Source: Gari tellinella
Lineage: Eukaryota > Mollusca > Bivalvia > Cardiida > Psammobiidae
Length of the DNA stretch: 64,000 nucleotides
Assembly (NCBI GenBank): GCA_922989275.2
Contig: OV277864.1
Span: forward strand, 5,766,001 to 5,830,000
Direction of reading: 5' to 3'
The translations under genes and the position numbers were made by a program. The notes beneath the pieces were generated by a model that saw nothing but the letters and a program-made list of their open reading frames with translations, ran no database searches and was not told where the DNA came from. Shown piece after piece: positions 32,086-47,000 of this stretch; position 1 is the stretch's first letter, and each line of letters opens with the position of its first letter.

Positions 32086-35000
32086 GTAAGTGTGGTTTTT
32101 ATTTTTAATATACAGTTTTTACTTAATTCCTGGATAGATTTATTTTCAGTAGTATAGTGCCTACTTTATGGGACACAAGTGTTTATTCTTGGACTGGATT
32201 GCACAGATAAATGTATCTTACCTCAACAAAATTAAGACAAATATGGATAAAGAGAGTGAAGCTCAAGTTTGTACTAACACTTTCTTGATTTTGAATCAAT
32301 GTCATATATTTGATTGTTGGAATTGTTTAATATAATTATGTAGATATAATGTGATATGTAATGATAAAAAATAGGAAAAAAATAATAATCTTGATATTGC
32401 ACTGGATAATTTTTAATACTTCCAAAGACCTAGGGGTATCTTTTCTACAAGTGTACCAAATGACTCCTAATAAGTTATTATATATATAAATATATAATAT
32501 ATAAATTTATTTTGTTTTGTATTTCATCTAGCATATGCATGATGAATTTATACATCTCATGGGACATAGATCTACATGACTTGAATATTTTTCATTAATC
32601 CCTTTTTAAATGCTGGCGTTTATGATTAAACACATGTCCAGAAAAGGCCCTCAGCATCTTATCCATATTTCTGCCAATTTTAATTTTAGAAGAATCGCTT
32701 CAGCATCGACGTGTTGAAGAATAAAACAGCGGGCCTGGGGCTAAGAAAACTTGTCTAAATTGGCCCCTGGCTGGGAAATCGCTGACTCTAAACCCTCTTA
32801 CTGTCAATGGCGATCTCACTGGCATTTGAATGCAGTTTAGATTCACATCAGATGCAGAGTAACTCGGCGTCAGATCAGGATCAAAACTCTTTGACAACAG
32901 TAGACAACGATTTCTTCAATTAAAATTTTAACTTTGAAAACCAAATGCAGACGACTATTATTATTATGAGCAGACGATAAAACAGCAGGGTAGTGTAGCC
33001 CGGTTTTGTGATAATGATGAGTTGAGTGTGCTGGTATGGATCCAGACAAACAGACCTTGGTCTCAAGGGAACGACAAATTCCACAAGAAAGTTGCAGCAT
33101 TTAACTGTTTCCATCTTCGTTCTCACACAACCTCTTGAAATCACGTTTACTCTTGTCAACATTTAAAAACATTTAATAATATTTTATTACCGTATCTAAC
33201 TTATTACACCAATAAAAGATTACATTTTTATATTTACCCCTTTCACTGCTCTAACGTCATCTGCTTTTAAGAATTGTCGTCTGCTTTTATTTCTCAAGTT
33301 TAAAGTTTGTGTATTTTGACTTAAGAAATATTAATATGTGTACCAAACAGATTGGATCCTGATCAGACGCCGTGTTATGCGGCATTTGATCAGGATTCAA
33401 AGTGTTTGAAAATAAAAACTATATTCGAAGTAAGGCAGTGAGGGTTTTAAGAATTTATTCAAAATTTAATTGACATTTGACATTTTCGTAAACGTACTAG
33501 TACTGTTTCAGGAATATTGACTAAGAAATGGTTGCAGATTTATGCAAGAAATCCCTGATTGTTTTTTGAGTTTATGTCATTATATTACACAAGTTATTGA
33601 CCCTTCATTTTACTCTAAATTGTCACATGCGAGAAGAAATATATAAAAGTAGCAGCACAATTTAGATTTTAAAGAAACACTAAGAAGAAAATTTAAAAAT
33701 TGGATCTTGATCTGATTTGGATTCCAACTGTTTTTAAATACCAGTCAAGTTCCAGGATAAAGGTTATTAAACTATTAGCAATATTTATTCAACCTTTACT
33801 TTCCGCTATAGATCTAGTTAGATATAACATTTTAATGTGTATTCTGTAAGAACTTTTTTCCAGACCTGTGTGCAAACAAACGCATTTGATATAATAAATA
33901 ATTAAAAATTATGTTCAGGAAATATGATGAATGTTTTATGATAACCCGATACGCTCCAACATACAATAAATTTGCAACAATCAAATAAAACTAAAAAGGG
34001 AATCAAATTAATTATGTATGGATGCAATACAGTTTATATTTCATACGTGTTTGATATAGCCACATCGAGTGTTAAAGTTATTTATATTTGAATAGTTAAT
34101 CAATAGAAAAATGTAACCCTTTCATCGACATAAGCGACCAAAGTCGACAAAGCAAACAATTTGGATCAAGATCAGATGCCGCGTAACGCGGCGTCTGATC
34201 CTGATCCAAACTGTTTGGCACTTGTGTCAATATTTCTACACTCAAAACTTAAAACATTTTGAATAAGACTGCAGACGACAATTTTGAGCAGAAAATATTT
34301 AGTCTGTGAAAGGATTCATAGTTTTGTACCGTCGGATATGGGCATGAAGAATTAATTATTACTACTAATTCACCGAACATTATGTCCGTGTTTTTGTTGT
34401 AGTAGATTCTAAATTGACCATGATTTGGGGATTCAAATCAGTAAGAAATGTTTTTTTAAAAAAACTTGCAAAAGGGATATTTCGAACAGTGCATTACTAT
34501 TTATAGAATAAATGTTGCTGTGTTTGTGAAGGGTTGCAGCTTAAAGCAAGATTAAAAAATTTACTTTTATTTTGCTTTAAGAGGTCGTGTGTGTTCAGCA
34601 CCAAAAACAAGTATTTTTATCCGAGTGGCAGAGGGATTTTGTGTTTTACTTACATCCTGTTTTATCTGTCACCTGTCTTCAGCCTATGGCCCCATAGATA
34701 CTCATGTTTACACCTTTTAATTTATTCATCCACTGAAGAAAATAGTTCCAGTTTACCCAGTCATAAATATGCACCATAATGAATATTTTCTGTATCCTAG
34801 CAGGTGGAAACTAAACGCAGATTGAAAGTAAAGCAGAATGCGCCTTTAGACGCATTCTGCTTTACTTTCAATCAGCTTTAAGTGGTTACCTGTATTCCAA
34901 ACTGGAAACAGGTCATGGGGTAATGGGTTAACACCATCAAGAAGTATTCTTTTGATTGGTGATAAAATTGGGATTTTACTATAATTAGCTCGGTGTCTAT

Positions 35001-38000
35001 GTGGCATGAAATGGTCAATGCTTATGTCACTGATCCTTCAAAGCAGTGCAGACCCAGACCAATAATTTGGCTAACCAGACGTGGTTTCTGCTAATGTTCC
35101 ACATAGCTTATTTATCATTAGCACGGATGCATATCATAATATTTTGATCACATATTCTGATAAGCCCTAAGCCTGGTCAGACATTTAGAGGGGCTCGAGC
35201 TTTCGACTTGCGGTCACCAAAAAGATCCCATTTTCTTTCAGTCAACTGGTGAGCGGCCTCAGGACAGGAGTTTGGAGTCAGACGCGGGGAGTAATGTCAG
35301 TGACAATGGTGAAATCAGTTCTGACAAGTTAGACAAACTGGACCCCGCAGACAGAGAACTATATGAGAAACTTAAACTACAGGAAAAAGAAGAGAGATTA
35401 GAGATAGAAAGAGAACTGAAAGCTCATGAGGAAGTGTTGTCTAACATTAAAAGACATGAGGACGTAGGAATAAAAGACTACAGAATGCATGGTAAAATGA
35501 TTGAACAAGAACGGGGCCAGGACCTTAGAGTGAATAAAAGTGACAGAATGAAAATCGACCGTGAAAGAGAGGACTATAGATCTCTTAGGGAGAATGCCCT
35601 AAAGGGGTATACATCCCCAGCAATGAACATCTATAATCACCCGGCCTATCTGGCGGCACTGTCAGCCGCCACCGCCGGATACCCACAGTCACAGACCCCA
35701 GAAAGTACTAAATCCCCGACGCCGCCTGCCGGGGATGGACCTCAACATCACTGGACATTCGAGGAACAGTTTAAACAGGTAGGACACTGTGTGATGAAAA
35801 CTCTTTACTGGTGATTGTAGTCTATCTTAGTCGGATACCTTCTAGGCATATGTTCCATACCAGGGTCGGTTCTACTCTTTAACCCATTACCCCATATACT
35901 GTTACTAGGTTTGAAGACAGGTGACTACTTAAGGTCGGTTGAAAGTAAAGCAGAATGCGCCTTAATCAGCTTTACTTTCAGCGTGCTTTAAGTATCCATC
36001 TTCTAAGATATAGAAACTATTTATTTCGGTGCATATTCATAACTGTATAAAATGGGACTATTTTCTTCAGTGGAGGTTATAAGTTAACGGCGCAAAGGGG
36101 CGTATCTGTTGAGTAATGGGTTAAAAACCTGACGTGCATACGCTGTGATACATGTTTACTCAAATCATGTATTACTATACTATTACATTTGTATACGAGC
36201 TGGGGAAAATATTATGCAAACAGTGTAGATCATGATCGTCCAGCACGGTCTCTGATCAAGATCTTCACTGTTTGCAAACTCATTATATCTCGTATACCTT
36301 ATCTCATATTTCTGCTTTAAACATGCAAATACGTACAAGTTTCGTTTTGCGCCCCTATATCCACGATTCCTCATAACTGAAACCATGGATCCGATACTGT
36401 TAGTACTTGTGGTAAAGATTCATTTACATTCACTTGGGCGTCATAAAAACATGATCTTATTTTAGCTTTAACCCATTACCACATAGCCTGCTTCTAGATT
36501 TTAAGAAAGGTGACCACTTAAAGCAGAAGGAAAGTAAAGCAGAATGCGCAGCAAGGCGCATTCTACTGTAGTTTCAGCCTGCTTTAAGCTGCCATCTGCT
36601 AGGATGTAGAACATATTTCTTATACAATGTACATGTAGTGCCTATTAGTGATTGTATCAATGAAAGTGCATGGAATTATTTTCTTCGGTGAAGAAATGCA
36701 TTAATTAATGGCGTAAAAAGCGTATTGTGGAGTAATGGGCGAAAGCTGACATCTATGACCCATATGAAACTTTTTTTTACTTTTCGTTGTTTCGTCTGTG
36801 TCTACATTGTTTGTCAATGTCTCTCTGTTTACACGTCTTGCAGAAATAAGTCTGTTTAAACAGTGTCTGGCATTTTAGTGTCTAAATGAACGCATCGGAT
36901 GTCCCATTCAAACACATCTGAAATGACCTGATTTGCTCATAATTTTTATTTGTCTTTAAGCCACTCTTTCTTCAAATAAATATCTGTATTGTTTCGGATT
37001 AGGAATAAGTAACATGGTGAGTACTGTAATATAATAATCATCTAGAATTTAACTCTCTGACCGCTAAGCAATACTGTTATCTATTTCTATTTATTACTTC
37101 TGTTATCTGCAACGACTGTAGTCTGCTTCTGTTCTAAAAATAGAACTTTCAAAATTTCCGTTCAAACTATTATCAGAGTGACAAACAGTTTGGATCCTGA
37201 TGAGACGCCGCGTAACGCAGGGTCTCATCAGGATCCAAAACTGATTTCAAAGGTAATTATGGTTTTTAGCTAAGAATTAAGAAGAAAACAACCAGAAACA
37301 GACCGAATGATAGAATCATAACCATTAAACGCTTGAATGTTGACCGTTCCTAATAGTTTGGATCCAGACAAGACGCTGCATGATCACTCTGCACTGTAGA
37401 GAATATGTCAGTTCCAGAAGTAATGCAAACAGCATACTAACAAAACGACTTACAATCGCAATTCAAAGGTTTAATGACATGGTACTTTAATTCATTAATT
37501 TAATTTCAGTTTTATTAATAATAAATGTTGATAGAATATGTTCAATATTAAACGCTTCACCGCCATGACGTCAAGTGTGTTTTAAACAATTGTCGTCTGC
37601 TTTTATATCTCAAATTTAAATTTTAAGTTAATTTACTAAAGTAAAATTGAACTTGTTGTAATGGGTGTCAGAGAGTTTGGATCCTGATCAGATACTGCGT
37701 AACGCAGTATCTGATCAGGATCCAAACTGTTTGCAAATTACCATTAAAATCGGGATAAGGGGAAATAATAATAAATTTTTATAAAATATGGTCAATATTA
37801 GCATCGTATTTTTTTCTCTCAATGGTTAATGATTGGTGAATGAAGAGACCCCCTCCCACTCATAATATCTTAAGACATTCTAGTTATATGACTGACATGA
37901 GTGGTCTGAAATTGTCTTCCGGAAACCGAGCCCCTAATCTAAACCCATTGAGTCCCTAAAGATCGCCTGCTTCAAATTAAACATCTGTCATTTTTTAAGA

Positions 38001-41000
38001 CCAGTACTTTTAGATTTTTGATAGAAGAAATAAATGCAATATTTTTTATTTAAGCAGTTTGGATGCTGATCAGACGCCGCGTTATGCGATGTCTGATCAG
38101 TATCCAAACTATTTGTAATTGTCAGTTTATTGCGAGCAGCACACTAAGAGCTAATGGTTTTTAATTCGTTCCAGATTAAACGATATAAAGATATTACAGT
38201 GTAGAAAACGATATTCTTTCCCAATAAACGCGTTTACGCTAAAACTATAATTTCCCATACAAACAGTTTGGAGCCAGATCAGACGCCGGGTAACCCGGCG
38301 TCTGATCAGGCTCCAGACTGTTTGCCACCAAGATAAACATGAATTATCAGAATTGTCCAAAAGTTGTACTTTTCTACGTTTTAGTGTTTTGCGTTTGCGT
38401 ACGTTTGCGTTTAAACGGGAAAGAATAACAGATTCTCCACTGTACATAAAACATTTGAATGACAATTTTCAACTTGGAAACGCATTTTACCAAAGAGCGC
38501 AAATGGTGTACTTCCATCCATTTGCAAAAAGTTGGAGCCTTATCAGACGCCGAGTAACTTGGCGTCTGATCAGGAACTAAACTTTTTGTCGGATAGTATT
38601 TCTTGAAATACTCAAAGATTTAAACTTATCTGAAGTTTTAGCATTGTAATTATGAAGCAGACTACATTTTATTTCAACTGGTGAATTCGGCCACTCACTC
38701 AAATATTGCAACTCAGGCACTATTACCCATAAACCGTTATTCTGCTCTAATATCGTCTACTTCAAAGTTGTCTTCTGCAATAAAAATCCAATCATTGTTA
38801 CTTTATTTAGTAAGCGAATAAACATTAAAACGCGTATCAAACAGTTCTAATAAGCCATCGTTATATTCGACTTCTAAACTGGATCTACATTGTTAACATT
38901 GGGAAGGCAGGTTCACCATTGGCACGTTTATGGTTACTGCTGACCAATCCATTTTTTAATGTTTAAGAATTTGCAGATTTCATTCACTACAAAAAGAGCA
39001 TATTTCATATAGGTCAGAAGTTTTGTATATTAATGTGAAATAACATTTGGATCATTAAACGTTTTTTGATATGTTTAAAAACGCCAGTAATAAGGACTTT
39101 CCGAGTTTATTCGACTTTTATTTGGTGTATATAGAAGTTTAACCTTTTCATCGCCAAAGGCGACTTTGCCAACAGTTTGAATCCTGATCAGACGCCGCGT
39201 AACGCGGCGTCTGATCAGAATCCAAACTGTTTGACAATAAGTGCAATGTGCCTTCAGTAATTTTGCCTTATATCTATAATTGAAACAATACATGTAGTAC
39301 AGGTCACACTTTTTAAGCATTTATAAGCATAATTATTTTTAATAAGCATACGATAAAAAATCATTAAAAGGGTAAATGCAGACAATAACAATTTGGCGGT
39401 GAAATGGTATAGATACAATATGGTTAACGTTCGCAAGACGTCATTATTCTCTTCCATAATTTAACCACTGCTACTTCATATATTTCTTAAATCGTTCAGC
39501 ATTATAAATATTATTTATTCAATTACTTCCATATATAATTCTAGTCATCTTCTTAAAATTGCTGTCAGCATTTTATTTTATCTTACATGTTGACAATTTG
39601 ACTTCAATAACATGCAACCGGGTACCAAACAGTTTGGATCCTGATTAGGGAGTCGAGTTATTTCAAGCTAAAGGTAGTTAGTTGTCAATTTAAATTTCTG
39701 ATGATCTGACATATATGATAGTTTTATGTGGGTTTCGACTCTTTTCGACAAGGGGTACTATGACAAGGAATGACATAATAATAAAAGATCTGTCTATCAT
39801 AATCAGAAAATTGTCTAATTTATTTTACAAATATATGTGTAATTTATTTCAGTAATTAATAACACAATAGATTTAAACATGCTTGTATACTAGTAACCGA
39901 GGATTCATATTCATATTTTACATTTTAAGCTATGTAGTATTTCTCAATATTGCACCTTCTCAGTTGAATATTCATTTGTAATGTTTAAGGCAGGTGACAG
40001 TTTAAAGCAAAATGGTTGTAAAGCAGAAAGCTCCTTTCGGAGCTTTCTGCTTTACAACCATTTTGCTTTAAGCAACCATCTGCATTGAACACATTTACAA
40101 GTTTTCTGCTTTACTTTTATTTTGTTTTAAAAGAAAGCAGCCGCCTTGCTCACATTTATTAGCTGTCTACATTGCGTGTATCTTCAACGATAATCATTAG
40201 TAACCTGCATTAAACATTTCATTCAATTGATCGTAAGAGCGAGTATCTACTGTCTGTATATAACAAACCGAGCCATACCAAAACAAAAGGGCTTATCGTT
40301 TTATCTAAATTGTACGGTTATGAACATTCTATCGTTATATTTCAACTTGTTCCATTTCAGCTATGGAATCAGATCGCTAAAACATTTATTACTGAAACTG
40401 GTGTCAATTTCAAACATATTAAAACAAATATTTAACAGTTTCGAAACGCTGTCATTTTCAACATTTTATTTCATTCTGCGTTTGCGTAAAGTTTCGTATA
40501 AACGGGAAAGAATAAAACTTTCTCCAACGTGTCTCTCCTTATCTCGTATCCACGGCAATATGTCCGCGGTCTGAAGCCCCACACGCTGCTCGTGAATGAT
40601 GAAGCAGACACCACCAATTCCCTAGTGACCCCTAAAAACGATCCCCAGTCACAGCGATCCCAAACTTACCGTATCTCCCAATGTTTCGTTTTTGTCTCCA
40701 TCATTTATCGTAGTTATCCCCTTGATGTGATAAGGACGACATTGTTTGTTGCAAACTTTACACCATTGAACATTTTGCAAAAAGTTGAAAAGTTTGATAA
40801 AGTACGATGGAGAAAATGTTATTCTGTCTCTTAACCATTTACTCCATAGATACACATTTTAACACATTTAATTTATTCCTCCACTGAAGGAAATTGTTCC
40901 AATTTATACAGTGATGTATATATGTATCATAAAAAATAGTTTCTATATTCTAGCTGATGATAGCTTAAAACAGACTAAAAGTAACGCAGAATGCGCATTC

Positions 41001-44000
41001 TGCTTTACTTTCAACCTGCTTTAATTGCTCACTTCAATACTAGAAACAGGCTATAGAGTAAAGGTTAAAAAACTTCACGTAAACGCAATGCAATAGAATT
41101 TTGTTAATGATAGTCTTTTGAAAATCTATTTTATTTGAATGGCAAACAGTTTTGGAGCCTGGTCGAACACCGGGTTTATTAGATAGTTAAAATGTAAAAT
41201 TTATCATAGAATAGAAATAAAGCAGAAAAATCTTGCAAGAACTTTCTGCTTTAATTATGCCTTGTTTTAAACGACCAATTGCATTAAAAACGGTGTAACT
41301 TTTTCAGTTGTGGTAAAACAGGGTTTATATAATCATATTACAGACAACATGTGCACAGTGGAGAATGTGTTATTCTTTCCCAATAAACGCGGTTACGCTA
41401 AAACTATTATTTGCAGTGCAAACAGTTTGGAGCCAGATCAGACGCCGGGTAACCCGGCGTCTGATCAGGCTCCAAACTTTTTGCCACCAAGATAAACATG
41501 AAATATCAGAATTGTCCAAAAGTTGTTCTTTTCTACGTTTTAGTGTTTTGCGTTTGCGTACGTTTGCGTTTAAACGGGAAAGAATAACAGATTCTCCACT
41601 GTACACACAAATTGCTTACAAATAATGTAACAAAGAAACACATGATCACACTTACGTTTTCGTACCATTTGTGATCTCATTACTTATATTATTTATTTAA
41701 TCATACTTGTTTATTTATACATTACCAAGTTTCACAATTGCCTATGGTGTTAAAGGTGTTGTTGTGTCCATAGATTACAGCAAACAAAAACATGATTTTT
41801 TGTTTATACTAATATTACCACCTCTGCGATCCCTATGTATTACGTAATCGCCTCTCCTTGTATTAAGTCACTTTTGATCAAAGAAATTACCTCTTCAAGC
41901 CATGCTTTTGTGGCACTATTAGTTTTTGGGATTGACAAAGATAGTTCTTAACGACGAGCACCACAGGTGCGGTCTACTGACGAACTGTCTTAACTTTTTT
42001 CCCCCTGAAACTTCAAATGGAAAATTCCAGTTTCCAATTAAATCTAGTTCATTTTTGCCTATTTAAGGTTGTTTTTGTCAGCAAATTGCAATGTTAAAAA
42101 CAGCGCAGATCTTGACCAGAGGGCTCCTTTACAGGCACAACAGTGGAGAAGACGTTATTCTTTCCCAATAAACGCGTTTACGCTTAAACTATAAAATATT
42201 TTTCCAGTTAAACTGTTTGGAGCCAAAACAAATTACAACTTGTTGACCTGATCAGACACCGGGTTATCCTGCGTCTGATCAGGTCAGCAAGTTGTATTTT
42301 CCTACGTTTTACTGCAATGCGTTTGCATTTAAACGGGAAATAAAGAAAAATGTCTTCCCCACTGTGTACTTCAAATAACGCATATATGCGTGACTAGGGT
42401 TCATAGGGTAAATTACATCGATATTTTTACATGAATATACATAAAAACTTCTGTTAAACGTACACTCTTAAAAGAAGCATGAATGCCTTTAAAGGCATGC
42501 GCCAGCTTAATGTAGAACAAACATAGACCAGAAAGCTCCTAAAGGCGTTTTCTGTTTTACTTTTGTTTGGCATTAAGCCTCCGCCTGTTTAAGGAGTTTT
42601 ATGTATCGGCGGTCTGAGTGGTCTCTTATTACAAGATTGACTGTAGCTTCTGGCTTGCAGATATGCAGTGATATTCTATGGTGGTCTAGACTTTAAATGT
42701 GCACAGTCAAACCGGTGTCCGGCGATCATCTATGACGAAAATGCATACGAAAATTTAAAACGCACATTGTTGGTTAATGCTGGGTAAATGTAATACAGAA
42801 AGCTCCTAAAGGAGCTTTCTGTATAACATTTGTCCTGCATTCAGCAGTCAATTGTCTTAAAGATACACTATCATTGAATGAGCATTTTACTCAGGTTTGA
42901 CTGTATTAATGATTTGTTTCGGTTCGGAAGATGAAACAACGCGCAGGCCAATTCTCTGTCTGCAATCTTGAAAGAATTTCTCCCCAAGGATTTTTTATGC
43001 AAATTATTTTAAGGACATGTAGTATTTTTAGTAGTTTTCTAGTTCCCAATGAGAAAGCTTGATTCTTGGCTAAGACAAAAATTGAAATTAAAATTGACTA
43101 GCGGCCTAACTAAGCAGCGAATACAGGCGTTCCGTGTCTGTTTTCAAACATGTGAATTAAAAGCAGTACAAATCGAGGGAATGTTAGAAAAAAAGCCAGA
43201 CAGAAAGAAATAGGTAGAAGTTTGGGGCGATGAAAGAGAGACAGAAAGAGAGAGGAATGGTGTGTGAGAGAGAGTGAGAGAGTGGGAGAGAGGGAGAGAG
43301 ATATTATTTTTCAGGGTCGCGGGAGTTGGACGAATATTTGTCATTATTTCAATACCAAGCTTTTAAGTATGAGGCTTGATGCACACTCAAGTATGTTGCA
43401 GATTAACTTAAGCTGCATAACTGGAGATCTTTATGACATGCATTATGAGTAGTAAAACGTATTTTATTCTCGATGCCATGTTGGGGGTATATGGATACTG
43501 AGGGTTGGAATTCGACATGCATATAAACACGTACAGTAGAGCCCGTATTCCGCGATCATTGAAAATTATGTGAATGGACTGTTCTTAAAGAATGCAGCTT
43601 TATATACAGAATGAAAGTAATACAGAAAGCTCCTTGCGGAGCTATCTGTATTACTTTCATTTTGTATTAAGCAGTCAGCTGCTGTATAAGAATTTATTTG
43701 CTTCTTCGATGAATTGACGTTAAACTTAGGTACAACTGTACGTGGCATGCTGAAATATGAGTAGCTCTGAAAGGGTTCTTCTTTATTCTGCTGTAAACAA
43801 AACAATCAAACTTATTAGATAGTGAAGGTTAATAACATTGGATAATTTTAAAACCTTTTTTTTAATGTATAGTATGGGATTTCATTTGTATATATGTGCG
43901 GGAATATGTTCGTGTATGCGTGCGCTTTAGTTTTAGGATTTGTACAACTGTTTTTCATCAAAGTTGTAGAACCTTACAATGATAATAAAGGAATTTTAAA

Positions 44001-47000
44001 GTCGGTGAAACCCATGGGCTGGTGGTCAGAGCCGGCAAGTGAACCCGCCACCCACAAAACATAAGTTACAGTGGAGAAAACGTTATTCTTTCCCAATAAA
44101 CGGGTTTACGCTAAAACTATTATTTCCAGTACAAACAGTTTGGAGCCAGATCAGACGCCGGGTAACCCGGCGCCTTATTTGGCTCCAAACTGTTTGCCAC
44201 TCAGCTTAAAATCAATATTGACAATTGTCAAAAAGTTGTTATTTTCTACATTTTAGTGTATTGCGTTTGCGTTTCGTTTGCGTTTAAACGGGAAAGAATA
44301 ACGTTTCGGTTTCTCCACTGTATCAAGAAACAATGTAAAGAAATGTAAACCCACAGATTAACTTAATTTGTTAAAAGGTAACCACATATTCCCACTTTTT
44401 ATAGCAGCATTTGATTAATGTAAACGACTTTAATGTCCATACAGCCTCCCCAGTGACTCTCTATTCATAAAATTATAAGTAAATTCACTATTTTATGCAC
44501 AAATAACTATTTCCACTGCAACCAATTAGAAGACTATGGCTCATACATGTAACTTTATTACAGTGAAGAATACGTTATTCTTTCCCGTTTAAACTGAAAC
44601 GAAACGCAAACGCACTGCATTAAAACGTAGAAAATGACAAATTGTTGACAGTTTAGAATATTTGTTTTTATCTGAGTGGCCAACAGTTTGGAGGCAGATC
44701 AGACGCCGGGTTACCCGGCGTCTGATCTGGCTCTAAACTGTTTGCATTGGACATAATAGTTTTAGCGTAAACGCGTTTTGTTGGGAAGGAAATAACGTCT
44801 TCTCAACTGTATCTGATACATAGTAACGTTATCCATTTGGAATTTGTTTTAACAAGGCTAGATTGTAATAAATACATACATGTGTATGTATCAAATTATA
44901 CACTAACCGTTAATGCTGTAATCTGCAGAATTTTTGTACAGATAAAATATACAAATGTATATGAAAGAGTGATATAGTGATATTAAAAAGGAGTTCTTAA
45001 GCTCGTTAAAGGATTGTGTTAAGTATTAACACATGCAAACCAAACATTTCTATTTATAATAAAAGGAGCATTTGTAATGTGAGTTATTATTCTTCGTGGC
45101 TCTGGTGGCATGTATAACGAGATAAGATAAATCTGAATTAACATGGTTATGTCACAGTGCATGTTTTTACTAACACCCCACCGGCACCACAAAATACTTT
45201 GAGGTTTTTAGGCACTAACCCATTAATGTATATCGTCTAAATAAAAAGTAGATGTTAGCAAACAGTGCAGACCCTGATAAGACGCCGCAACTTGCGGCGT
45301 CTCATCAAGGTCAGCACTGTTTGCTATTTAATATGAAATGATATGCTGTTTGGACAATATTTGCATTCTTGTACATCTATAATGAAATATTCCAGCAAGC
45401 CCGTAGGTGGTGGGGTGTATTGCAACATCCAGGTATGAATAGATCACTCTAAGTGAACAGTGAAACCTAAGTTTAGCAAACTGTCATTGAAGACTGGAGA
45501 GGCATGCTCTCTGTTTCACTTTGGTCGTAGATACTTTGCCTTTTGATATCCACATTGTCCATTTGTAATCTTAAGGGATGAATGAGTTAAGCTGGGTGAA
45601 CTGTAGCGTTTATCTATTTGTTTCTTGGAGGACATTTCCCAGTAAACCCGTTTATTCTAAAACAATTGTGTCCATTGGGATTTGCCAACAGTTTAGATAG
45701 ATAGATAGATAGATTTATTTCAACATAAAATGTACAATAACTTGGCAATATGTTATTAAAAACATACACAGTAAACAATACGCAACAATATGTATGATTT
45801 AATACAGCCATGTCACTCAAAATTATATGCCAAGGAATACACAAAAAAGATTAGGAAATACTCTTATTTCCATTGTGGTCCTTAAGATATAGCATTGTAT
45901 GAAACAGTTTGGAGCCAGATCAGACCCCGGGTTACCCGACGTCTGATCAGACCAAAACTGTTTGCCACTCAGATTAAAATGAATCGTTAGCAATTTCTAA
46001 AAATCGATTTTTTTTCTAATTTCTACATTGCAATGTCTTGGCGTTTCGTTTGCGTTTATACGGGAAAGAGTACAGTGGAGAATCTGTTAAACGCAAAACG
46101 CTAAAACGTAGAAAATAACAACTTTTGGACAATTCTGATATTTCATGTTTATCTTGGTGGCAAACAGTTTGGAGCTTGATCAGACGCCGGGTTACCCGGC
46201 GTCTGATCTGGCTCCAAACTGTTTGCACTGCAAATAATAGTTTTAGCGTAAACGCGTTTATTGGGAAAGAATAACAGATTCTCCACTGTAACGCATTCTC
46301 CACTGTAGTGCCGCCTCAGTACCCCACTACCCTGAACCATTCTCCACACAAACAACTAACATATGAATTAAATATGTGCTGCGTAATGTTATCGATCTCA
46401 ATATCTCTCTCTATTAATTATGCATTAATTGATATTTAGCACTCAATGGCTTCATTAGCCTCATTCGGTAATAAAAGGCAAAAGTCAGTAAATTAACCAC
46501 AATTACCGACATGTAACAAAGCAAATCACCGAAAAGGAACGGTGAAATATCAATATTGAAATAGTGCTCGATATTTGATCCTGGGATATAAAAACTGGTT
46601 TATTCCTCAATATCCTTTATAAAAATTGGGTTGGGAGATTGTAAATTTAATGTGTATGTCTACGTGTGCTGTATAATGTTAGCACATGCTTAGATCATGG
46701 CCTACTGATTTATTCGTTACCCTTTTCATTGGCATATTGCCGTCTGCTTGAGATTTGTGGTCTGCATGTTTTTCAAATTTTAAATTATTTGTACTTTGAC
46801 TTGAGAAATATTGAAATGAGTGTCAAACAGTTTGGATCAAGATAAGACGCCGCGTTACGCGGCGTCTGAGCTGGATCCAAACTTAACTGTTTGCAAATAC
46901 TGAGCCATTGGAAGTGAAATAGTTTATCTGCTATACTGTAACCTGGTATAAAATTGTCGCCTGCAAAATAGCATTTCTTTCTATATTATCCGTTTTAGAA

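Larger units (their letters stand above)
45615..46307. mobile_element. family D MITE with two nested insertions
   Basis: Decayed left end (GGAGGACATTTCCCAG), core AACAGTTTGGAGCCAGATC with apex CGGGTTACCCG, right end ACGCATTCTCCACTGTA at 46291-46307. Carries the retroelement 45695-45902 and the D copy 46071-46290. Confidence 0.82.

Noticed and set aside
38151..41625. Frames containing VWSLIRRRVTRRLIRLQTV
   Set aside because: This is the translation of the B/D palindrome and recurs on both strands in every copy.
43144..43344. Ser/Leu-rich minus frame
   Set aside because: Low-complexity translation of the GA-rich repeat.
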